DNA of 64,000 nt, from positions 620,001 through 684,000 of the forward strand of contig NZ_CP013200.1 in the NCBI RefSeq assembly GCF_001445575.1. The letters run 5' to 3'. This DNA is from Arthrobacter alpinus (GTDB taxonomy: Bacteria > Actinomycetota > Actinomycetes > Actinomycetales > Micrococcaceae). Made by a program: the position numbers and the translations under genes. Below are positions 9,221 through 17,200 of the stretch, piece after piece; positions within the stretch are counted from its first letter, which is position 1; each line of letters begins with the position of its first letter. Under the pieces are notes generated by a model. It saw only the letters and a program-made list of their open reading frames with translations. It had not been told where the DNA came from and ran no database searches.

Positions 9221-10354
9221 GTTCCCACCGAGGGCGATCATGGCGTCCACGCGGGTGACCTTTCGGACCGCCAGTGCTGCGCCGGCCAGGCCCAGCGCCA
9301 CGATGCCAACGATCGGCAGCAGTGTTGTTGCCGGGGTGAGGAGGAAGGGGGCTGCGGCAGAGGCAAAGATGCCACCAACAATCCCCGCGAGTCCGCCCAG
9401 CCCTGCTCCGGCCAGCAGTACCAGGGCAGCCTGTGTCAGGGCATCGCGGAGCAGATAGCTGCCGGAGGCGCCCATGGCCTTCAGGACGGCAATGTCACGG
9501 GTCCGTTGGACCGTCCAGACCGTCAGGAACGCCACGATCACGAGTGCGGAAATGCCGTAGAGGAACGCCTGCATCATCATCAGTGAGCCGTTTTCGCTCT
9601 TGTACCCGCCCAAGCCGTCGAAGGATCCGCTGCGTGTAGTGCTGATGGTGCCGGCCGCGGCATTCGCACCGTCAAGGTCCACAGTGGCGCCCTTCTCAAA
9701 GGTCACGGCCAGCACGGTTGCCAGCTGGTCAGGATCGCTCAGGTGGGCAACCTTGGTCCACGTGTTCAGCGTTGTCCAAACCACCGAGGTATGCGAGTAC
9801 CACTGGTCCGGCACGATCGCGCCCACGGAAAGTTCCGTCCCGGCAATGGTCACGGCATCCCCAAGAGAGAGGGAGAGTTCCTTGGCGATGCCTTCGCCGA
9901 TTGTCACGGTTGAATCGCTCATCTCCGACGGCGCGATCCCGGCTTGTGGTCCTTGCGCAGCTGTCAGCGAGTCGCCAACACCAAAGACAGCAACGTTGGC
10001 AATACCCTTGCTCTCGCCTGCGCCTTGGAACCGGCTTTGGCTGATGCCCAGGGGAGCTACGGACGTAACGCCAGGCTGCGCTGCCCAGATCTTGGCCTGT
10101 TCCGCTGTCACCTGACTTTCGGTGAAGGACACTTTGGGATCGTTCTTGGCCGGGGCGCCAAACACCATTTGGCTGACGGCCGTGCCGGATCCGGTGCCCG
10201 TACCCAAGAGGGCGACGGCGGACGTCGACTGGTTGCCTAGCCCGGCTGTGAGGCCGGAAAGCAACACCAACAGCAGGCTGATCAGGGCCACGACGGCGCC
10301 CATGAGGGCAAATCGTCCCTTGGCAAAGCGGATGTCTCGGATCGCGAGGAACAT
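9218..10354 (-). CDS. FtsX-like ABC permease (HrtB-like)
   Basis: This is a permease of 378 residues with one N-terminal membrane helix (LMGAVVALISLLLVLLSG), a large extracytoplasmic domain of about 200 residues, and three C-terminal helices carrying the FtsX-type sequence VQRTRDIAVLKAMGAS. This is the MacB/DevC topology of type VII ABC exporters. The opening MFLAIRDIRFAKGRFALMG resembles heme exporter HrtB and DevC-type permeases of actinobacteria. The ATPase gene follows. Expression is probably under the divergent two-component system, since repeated GGTTGAT elements occupy the shared upstream region. Confidence 0.82.
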   Translation of the reverse strand: MFLAIRDIRFAKGRFALMGAVVALISLLLVLLSGLTAGLGNQSTSAVALLGTGTGSGTAVSQMVFGAPAKNDPKVSFTESQVTAEQAKIWAAQPGVTSVAPLGISQSRFQGAGESKGIANVAVFGVGDSLTAAQGPQAGIAPSEMSDSTVTIGEGIAKELSLSLGDAVTIAGTELSVGAIVPDQWYSHTSVVWTTLNTWTKVAHLSDPDQLATVLAVTFEKGATVDLDGANAAAGTISTTRSGSFDGLGGYKSENGSLMMMQAFLYGISALVIVAFLTVWTVQRTRDIAVLKAMGASGSYLLRDALTQAALVLLAGAGLGGLAGIVGGIFASAAAPFLLTPATTLLPIVGIVALGLAGAALAVRKVTRVDAMIALGGN

Positions 10355-10453
10355 GTACAGCTTCTTTCGTAGGCCGGATTATGGTGATTGTGTCCGGGTT
10401 TTTGCTAGTAGTTCCACTCTCCTGCGGAACGGCCATGCTTCCATCGCGGGGTT

Positions 10454-10505
10454 GGTTGATCCTGCTGCGGCGTGTGGTTGATGCGCCGGTCAACCTTTTG
10501 GTTGA
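10454..10505. promoter_or_regulatory. Candidate operator with repeated GGTTGA elements
   Basis: Three direct copies of GGTTGAT start at 10454, 10476 and 10500, spaced 22 and 24 bases apart. An inverted copy, TCAACC, at 10490-10495 makes the palindrome TCAACC-TTTT-GGTTGA with the third copy. Spacing near two helical turns and the position between the divergent exporter and sensor-kinase genes suit a response-regulator binding region. Confidence 0.45.
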
Positions 10506-10539
10506 TACGGGCACAAGATGGTGCGCCTATGCTGGTGAC

Positions 10540-11829
10540 ATGTCTGCCGTGGATGCCCCGCCCGTGAGCAGTGCTGCGATTCTGCGGTTCCTGCGTGTGA
10601 CCTTGCATGTTGCTTTTGCCGTGCTGCTGGCCGTTGGTGTGCTCCGGCTACTCACAGGCGTGGCCGCCGGGCCGGGCCGGTACTTTTTCTTAGCGTTGTC
10701 CGTTGCGCTTGCGGTGGTCTATCTGGTGGGCACGGTGGCCGAGAAACGCTTTTCAACGGGCGCGCTGGAACACAATCCGAGGCGCTGGGCCGGGCTCTGG
10801 TTGGGACTGATCACGGTGATGTGGGCGGTCCTGATGGTGGGTTCGGTGGAGTTCTCCTGGCTCGTGTTCCCCCTGTTCTTCCTGCATTTGCACCTCTTGC
10901 CTCGATGGGCCGGGCTCACCATGGTGTTGCTCATGACTGCGGCGGTGGTGATGGCCCAGTGGAGCTCAAGTGGGAGCGATTTTCCGCCGCTGCCTGTGGT
11001 GGTGGGGCCGGTATTCGGCATGGCGTTCGCTGTGGCAACGTCCAAGGCCTACAGGCTTCTGTATCAAGAAGGTGAAAACCAGCGTCAGGCCGCCGATGAG
11101 CTGCGCCGCACTAGGGCGGAACTGGCCGCCACGCAGCATGAGTCTGGCGTTTTGGCCGAGCGAGCCCGGTTGGCACGGGAAATCCATGACACTCTGGCGC
11201 AGGGATTCTCCTCGATCATCTTGGTGTCCCGGGCGGCCCGGCGCAGTTTGAGTTCCGGGGATCTTGCGTCCGCGGAGGAGAGCTTGGCCATGGTGGAGGC
11301 AACTGCCGCGGAGAATCTGGCTGAGGCCCGTAACTTTGTCCGGGGGCTTTCCTCCCCGGCATTGACGCAATCCTCGCTCGCGGAGAGCCTGTCCAGGCTC
11401 TGCAATCAGACGGCGCGGGAGGCCCGGGCCCGGGGTGTCTCACTGCGGTGCAGCTTCCGGCTTGATGGCGAGCCCACAGAAATTCCGCAGCCCTTCAAGG
11501 TGACGCTGCTGCGCGCCACTCAGGCGAGTCTGGCCAACGTCTGGCTACACGCGAAGGCTACGTCCGCCGTCGTCAGCTTGGCGTTTCTAGGGGATGAAGT
11601 GACCCTTGACGTGTTCGACGACGGACGCGGCTTTGAGCCGGAGAGCCTCGCCGACACTGTGGCTAAGAGAGCGGATGGTAGTGGATTTGGCTTGCGATCG
11701 TTGCGCGAGAGGGTGGTGGCGCAGGGTGGGACCCTGACCATTGAGTCGACCCCTGGGGAGGGGACGGTGGTGGCCATCAGGCTGCCGCTTGGTGAAGGCG
11801 ACAACAGTGCAGGGGATATCAATGGATGA
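10540..11829 (+). CDS. Sensor histidine kinase (HisKA_3 type)
   Basis: This is a NarL-family sensor kinase of about 429 residues. The ATG giving MSAVDAPPVS is chosen because the longer frame would run through the repeated operator-like region. About five to six membrane helices occupy the first 170 residues, with almost no external loop, so the signal is probably sensed in the membrane, as in ChrS-type heme sensors. A coiled linker leads to LAREIHDTLAQG with the phospho-accepting His216, and an HATPase_c domain ends with DDGRGFEP and GSGFGLRSLRERV. In the N box the usual QEAL is QASL, a mild departure. It overlaps the response regulator gene by 8 bases. Confidence 0.9.
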   Translation: MSAVDAPPVSSAAILRFLRVTLHVAFAVLLAVGVLRLLTGVAAGPGRYFFLALSVALAVVYLVGTVAEKRFSTGALEHNPRRWAGLWLGLITVMWAVLMVGSVEFSWLVFPLFFLHLHLLPRWAGLTMVLLMTAAVVMAQWSSSGSDFPPLPVVVGPVFGMAFAVATSKAYRLLYQEGENQRQAADELRRTRAELAATQHESGVLAERARLAREIHDTLAQGFSSIILVSRAARRSLSSGDLASAEESLAMVEATAAENLAEARNFVRGLSSPALTQSSLAESLSRLCNQTAREARARGVSLRCSFRLDGEPTEIPQPFKVTLLRATQASLANVWLHAKATSAVVSLAFLGDEVTLDVFDDGRGFEPESLADTVAKRADGSGFGLRSLRERVVAQGGTLTIESTPGEGTVVAIRLPLGEGDNSAGDING

Positions 11830-12472
11830 AATTCGGATATTGCTGGTGGATGACCATCCGGTGGTGCGGGCGGGCCTGCGTGCCATGCTGACTGAATTTG
11901 AGGGATTCACGGTGGTGGCCGAGGCGCCTGAGGGTGGCGCCGCCATCAAGGAGGTTCAGCGGCTGCAGACCTTGGGCGCGCCGGTTGATGTGGTGTTGAT
12001 GGATCTGCAAATGGGTGACGGGTTGGATGGGGTTAGCGCCACGAAAGCCATTAAAAAACTGGCTGCGCCCCCTCCTGTTCTCATTTTGACCACCTACGAC
12101 ACCGATGCCGATATTTTGGCGGCAGTGGAGGCCGGCGCAAGCGGCTACATGCTCAAGGACGCGCCTCCGGAGCAAATCCGCAGCGCCGTGCAGCAGGCAG
12201 CAGCGGGGCAGACAGCACTTGCTCCCGAGGTTGCTGCGCGGCTTATGGGAAGGATTCGTAACCCCACTCCGGCCTTGTCGGCGCGTGAGGTGGAATTAGT
12301 GGAACTGCTGGCGACGGGGATGAGTAATAAGGCCATTGCCAAGCAACTGTTCATTTCCGAAGCGACGGTGAAAACCCATCTGGTGCACATTTACGACAAG
12401 CTGGGCGTGGATAACCGCACCGCCGCCATCTCGGTTGCTGTGGGACGGCGAATTATCCGCAGCGCAGGCTAG
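11822..12472 (+). CDS. Response regulator, NarL/LuxR family
   Basis: This is a 216-residue response regulator. The receiver domain has the acidic pair VDDH at residues 9-12, the phosphorylation site Asp61 in VVLMDLQM and Lys112 in YMLKDA. A LuxR-type helix-turn-helix follows, with LSAREVELVELLATGMSNK and ATVKTHLVHIYDKLGV. The ATG starts inside the end of the kinase gene, so translation is coupled. By analogy with ChrA/HrrA it probably activates the divergent ABC exporter, whose upstream region has repeated GGTTGAT motifs. The target assignment is inferred. Confidence 0.92.
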   Translation: MDEIRILLVDDHPVVRAGLRAMLTEFEGFTVVAEAPEGGAAIKEVQRLQTLGAPVDVVLMDLQMGDGLDGVSATKAIKKLAAPPPVLILTTYDTDADILAAVEAGASGYMLKDAPPEQIRSAVQQAAAGQTALAPEVAARLMGRIRNPTPALSAREVELVELLATGMSNKAIAKQLFISEATVKTHLVHIYDKLGVDNRTAAISVAVGRRIIRSAG

Positions 12473-12774
12473 AAGAAGTTTCCGCCTACAAGCAGCCGGT
12501 CCCCATTTCGGGTGGCTTAAATTGTGTGTAGTGTGAGCAGCAGCACAGGCGGATGGGGGTGGATCGCAATGATGCAGGCCCGCAAGGGTCGGCAATCCAC
12601 AAAAAGAGGTCCACGTCACATTTCCCTTTACTGTGATATGGATAACAATTTTGTGAGATAGTCTGAATTATTGTTCGATTCCGTGTGCGGCACTCTCCAG
12701 CTAATGGGGAAGGCGGCGCAGGGGGATTGGCGAAGATCTCAATACCGCGTGCAACGAAGCAGGAGGTCCACCGA
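12473..12774 (+). other. 302-base intergenic leader upstream of the NlpC/P60 gene
   Basis: I see no credible gene here. The left half holds AT-rich stretches with three TGTGA copies, the best place for a promoter. The right half, from about 12665, is GC-rich and can fold locally, and it ends in a strong AGGAGG site at 12761-12766. A cis-acting leader RNA is possible because genes for NlpC/P60 hydrolases in actinobacteria are sometimes controlled by c-di-AMP (ydaO) riboswitches, but I could not match the ydaO consensus convincingly. Confidence 0.35.
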
Positions 12775-14013
12775 GTGACGTTTTCGAAGGGCAAGGCGCG
12801 GCCGTACCACTTGAGCATGGCAGTGGTTTGCACACTATTGGCCTCCGGTGGATTTGTGGGTGCCGGTTACGTCGGGACCTCCACTGCCGACGCTGCCGCC
12901 GCCCTAGGGGTGCAGCAGCTCAACCGTTCATCGTCCTCGGCTACGCAAGCGTCCCCCGTGAGTTTTGACTCTTTGAATGCGCCGGCGCTTGCCGGCAATA
13001 TTTCCTTTGCGAAGACCCTGATTCTTGCTAAAAAACCAGCAGCGCCGCAGCGCTTCGACCTCACTGACCCCAACGGAAATACGCCCCAGTTGGCGCGCTC
13101 GGTTGGCGACATGCGCGGGGATATTCCGGAGGTTTCGGCGGAACTGATTTCCGAGGTTCGCAAGGATATCTTGGCCGCGGCTTTCCAGGGCTTGGGCCAC
13201 CCATATGTTTGGGGAGGTACCAGCTTTGAGTATGGCTGGGACTGCTCGGGTTTTGTTCAGTGGGCCTACGCCCAGGCTGGAGTGGCGCTGCCGCGGACCG
13301 AACAATGGTTGCCCATGGTTCAAACGAATAACCCCCAGCCCGGCGACATTGTGGTGCAAAACCCTGACGGACCCAATCACTGGTCGCACATTGGCATTTA
13401 CATTGGTGGCGGCAAGATGATCAGCGCCCTGAACCCGTCGGTGGGAACGTTCATACACGCACCTGCTGATGTCAGTAGCTCCTCCACCTACTTCTCCATG
13501 CCCGGTTTTGCATCCGCTGACGAGTTGGCTGCGCAGAAGGCCAAGAACACGATCTCAGCGGCCGGAAGCACCACAAAAGCGTCGGCTACGCCCAAGCCTG
13601 CAACGTCTAAGCCGTCGGCTACATCTTCAGCCAAGCCGTCATCGAAGCCGTCCACTGGAGAGTCGAGCGATCCGTCGACTAAACCGCCCACTACCGTGCC
13701 AGGCACAACGGATCCGGGCACCAAACCTCCCGTTACCATCCCTGTGACGACACCTCCGGTCACCACCCCGGCGACCGCGCCGCCGGGCACAGCCCCGGCG
13801 ACCACGCCGCCGGGCACAGCCCCGGCGACCACGCCGCCGGGCACAACGACCCCAGCGATCACGTCTCCGATCACGCCGCCGGTCACCACCCCGCCGACGA
13901 CACCTGGGCCGCCTGCGGCTACTAATTCGGATACGCCAAAGGCATCATCTTCTTCGGAAGCCACCACACCTTTGGCGTTGACCACCCCGCCCGTCACTGG
14001 CTCCACACCGTGA
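12775..14013 (+). CDS. Secreted NlpC/P60 peptidoglycan endopeptidase with Pro/Thr-rich tail
   Basis: The GTG at 12775 follows a perfect AGGAGG with 8-base spacing, so it is preferred to an upstream GTG. A basic region and hydrophobic segment form a signal peptide ending near TSTADA. The NlpC/P60 domain spans about residues 130-245, with the catalytic Cys157 in GWDCSGFVQW and His205 in HWSHIGIYIG; family members cleave peptidoglycan stem peptides. The last 150 residues are Ser/Thr/Pro/Lys-rich with imperfect TPPGTAPAT repeats and probably span or bind the wall. No sorting signal is visible. A strong terminator follows. Confidence 0.9.
   Translation: MTFSKGKARPYHLSMAVVCTLLASGGFVGAGYVGTSTADAAAALGVQQLNRSSSSATQASPVSFDSLNAPALAGNISFAKTLILAKKPAAPQRFDLTDPNGNTPQLARSVGDMRGDIPEVSAELISEVRKDILAAAFQGLGHPYVWGGTSFEYGWDCSGFVQWAYAQAGVALPRTEQWLPMVQTNNPQPGDIVVQNPDGPNHWSHIGIYIGGGKMISALNPSVGTFIHAPADVSSSSTYFSMPGFASADELAAQKAKNTISAAGSTTKASATPKPATSKPSATSSAKPSSKPSTGESSDPSTKPPTTVPGTTDPGTKPPVTIPVTTPPVTTPATAPPGTAPATTPPGTAPATTPPGTTTPAITSPITPPVTTPPTTPGPPAATNSDTPKASSSSEATTPLALTTPPVTGSTP
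13768..13848 (+). repeat. 27-bp tandem repeat, three units
   Basis: Three head-to-tail 27-base units encode PATTPPGTA-type nonapeptides in the tail of the NlpC/P60 protein. The unit length is a multiple of three, so unit gain or loss would only change tail length. Units differ at one or two bases. Confidence 0.85.
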
Positions 14014-14066
14014 CACAGCTCCGCTAGGGGTAGCCCCACTAGGGGCTGATTGGCACAAGGATAAGA

Positions 14067-14106
14067 AGGGCGCTTGCAACAGCTTTGATGCTGTGGCAAG
14101 CGCCCT
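14067..14106 (+). terminator. Strong hairpin terminator after the NlpC/P60 gene
   Basis: A long stem pairs AGGGCGCTTGC with GCAAGCGCCCT, extended by ACAGC/GCTGT around the loop TTTGAT. It is followed by TGCTGTTT. It lies 53 bases after the NlpC/P60 stop codon, so it should insulate the following GH31 gene. Confidence 0.8.
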
Positions 14107-14271
14107 TGCTGTTTAACGCAGCTGGCTCTGGCGTGCGTCATGTCCAAAAAACTAGTGTTATGGATCACAGTTTCGGGTACGCTTGGCCTACGTCACTTAT
14201 TTTGATTGATGGTGACGATTATCTACCTCAAGGCATCACAAAATATCATCGCCGCGTGAAAGTGAGTTTCC

Positions 14272-17200
14272 ATGCCAGTGCTCCACACAGTCAATCCGGC
14301 CAAGTCGCCGCCAATGCCTCCTGGGCGGAGGATTTTTGGACGGCGGGCCACTGCGGTGGCTCTCGCGGGTCTGCTCGCAGCGGGCGCCTTGCCGGCACTG
14401 GCCTTGTCTCCGGCGGCCATGGCTGCTCCCGGAACGCCCATTGCTGCCTCTAACATCAAGGCCGAGGTGGCTGTGGAGGCTGGCGGGGCCACTCTAGGGG
14501 CGATCAGTGGATTTACCACAGCTGGCAACGTGGTCAGCCTGAAACCTGCATCGGGTGCAATTCGCGTGACGTTCCTCGATGACGGGAACTTCCGTCTGGA
14601 AGCGAGCCCCACAGGGACCTTCACAGACCCGGCTAATACGCCTGCAACGCCTGCCGACCCGCAGCGCGCGGCAAATATCGTGGTGGGTACGGCCGATTTC
14701 ACCGCCGGAACGGTAACAGTGACGGAAGCTGGCGGAGTTATCACCATGGCTACGGCCAAGGTCAAGCTTGAGGTTCACAAGGCCACCGGTGCTTTCACGC
14801 TCAAGCGTGCCGATGGTTCGGTGGTCTGGCAGGAATCATCAGCCTTGAGCTTCGGCACCAACACCACCACTCAACATCTCACGCCCATCGGTGGCGAGCA
14901 GTTCCTCGGTGGCGGGATGCAGAATGGGCGCGTTGTCCACACCGGCTCCACCATCAACATCTCCAATAACTACGATTGGGACGACGAAGGTCACCCGAAC
15001 GCCGTCCCGTACTACATGACCAGCGCTGGATACGGCGTCTTGCGGAACACGTTCGCCCCGGGCTCTTACACTTTCACGGAGAATGAGACCACCACGCACA
15101 AGGAAAAGCGCTTTGACGCTTACTACTTCGTGGGCGACTACAAGCAGAGCCTGGATGGCTACACGAAGCTGACGGGCCGGCCCAACCTCCCGCCCGTTTA
15201 CGGCTTGGAGTACGGTGACGCCGACTGCTACAACCGGTCGCTGCGCGGGGAGGCCCCGTCGGCAGATCCCAAGGCAACAAAAAAGCAGCACACCTTTGAC
15301 GCCGTCGAAACGGCCAAAGAATTCAAGGCGAATGACATGCCCGCGGGCTGGATGATCGTCAACGACGGTTATGGCTGTGAATACACCACGGATGCGCCCG
15401 GTTATGACAAAAACGCCCCTTATGACCCCAACAGCACCGACAAGGGCCTAGGGAACACCGTCAAAGCCATCAAGGCTGAAGCGGATCTGAAGACCGGCTT
15501 GTGGACACAGCGGTCGCTGACGAATCAGCCCACCGAAGTTGGCCAAGATGGCATTGCCGTCCGCAAGCTTGACGTCGCCTGGGTTGGAGAGGGCTACCGC
15601 CTGGCCCTGACCGGCTGCGAAAGTGCACAAGACGGTATTGAGAGCTACTCCGCGGGCCGTGCCAACACACTCATGGTTGAGGCGTGGGCGGGCGCCCAGC
15701 GTTGTGGCGTGCCGTGGACAGGGGACCACTCAGGAAACCTTGACGCCGTTCGCTGGGCCGTGCCGGCCTTGGCTGGTGCCACCAACTCGGGGCAAGCCTT
15801 CACCGCCTCCGACGTTGACGGTATCTTCGGCGGCAGCACCGAAAGTTATGTCCGTGACCTGCAGTGGAAGGCTTTTGCCCCCGAGCTGTACTCCATGAGT
15901 GGCTGGTCCTACGTGGACAAGCGTCCGTGGCTCTACGGCGATACCGCGACCGAGATCAACCGCAAGTACCTGCAGATGCGCCAGGAACTCATGCCCTACA
16001 TCTACTCACTGTCGGTTGATGCGAACAACAACGGCGTGGGTATGATGCGCAGCATGCCGCTGGAATTCCCCAACGATCCGCTGTCCTACACCAAGGAAGC
16101 TGAAACTCAGTTCCTACTGGGCAGCGACTATCTTATTGCCCCCGTCTCCACCTCCACCCCGGTCCGCAACGGTATTGTTCTGCCCAGCGGTTCGCAGTGG
16201 GTGGATTACTGGTCCGGCACCATCTATCAGGGCGGTCAGGTCCTGAATGGCTACAGCGCCCCGCTGGAGAAGCTGCCCATGTTTGTCCGTGCAGGCTCAG
16301 TGGTTCCCAAGGGCCCCGTTGCCCGCAACGCCTCTTTGGTGCCGGAAAACTCGGCCCTGACCGTCGACGTGTACCCCTCCGGAGCGTCCTCCTTCACCTT
16401 GAACGAGGATGACAAGGTCACCCGCGAATTCCAGAACGGCAAGAAGAGTGTCCAGCAGTTTAAGGTCGCCGCTCCCGCCAAGAACGGCGGAGACGTCTCT
16501 GTCACCATTGGAAAGCGCGACGGCGACTACACAGGTAAGGTGTCCAGCCGCCCGTACAGCCTGGCTGTGCACAGCGGTTCGGCGCCCCAGTCCGTCTCTG
16601 TTGGCACCACCACGCTGACCAAGCTTGCCGATGCGGCAGCTATTGAGGCAGCCACAACCGGCTGGTTCTATGATGCAGCCGACGCCGGTGGAACCGTCCA
16701 TGTTAAGGCCGGCCAAGTTGCCTCCAACGCGACGGCGACCGTCACACTCAAGTCCACATCCGCCGTCGGAGGTGCAGATTCTGACGCAACCGCGGCGGAA
16801 GTTGCCGTGCAGCTGGAAGCCAAGGTTTTCCAGGGGCAGAAGACGCACGCTTCCGCCAGCTTCACCAACACCGGCAGCAACGCCAAGACGAATGTGGTCA
16901 TCGCTGCCGTAGTTCCTGCAGGCTGGACGGTGAGCAACGCCCAGGGCGCCACGCTTGCCTCCGTTGCTCCAGGTGTCACGGTTCAGGCCACCTTCGATTT
17001 GGTTCCGGGGGCCAGCTCCACGGCCGGATTGCAGAGCATTGGCGCCAAGGCCAGTTACAAGGATTCCAAGGGCCAACCTCGCGAAGTCAGCGGGGCCAAC
17101 CAAATGTACGTCGCTTACGGTTCCTTGGCTGGGGCGTTCAACAACATCTCCGTGACCACGGCCGATGGGGCGTTCGTCGACAAGTTGGGTAACTTCGACG

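Noticed and set aside
12610..12660. CRP-like site with TCACA and TGTGA words upstream of the NlpC/P60 gene
   Set aside because: The half-sites are in the wrong order and spacing for the TGTGA-N6-TCACA consensus.
12665..12774. c-di-AMP (ydaO) riboswitch
   Set aside because: Some words resemble the family, but the conserved core could not be matched by eye; left as a check for an Rfam scan.
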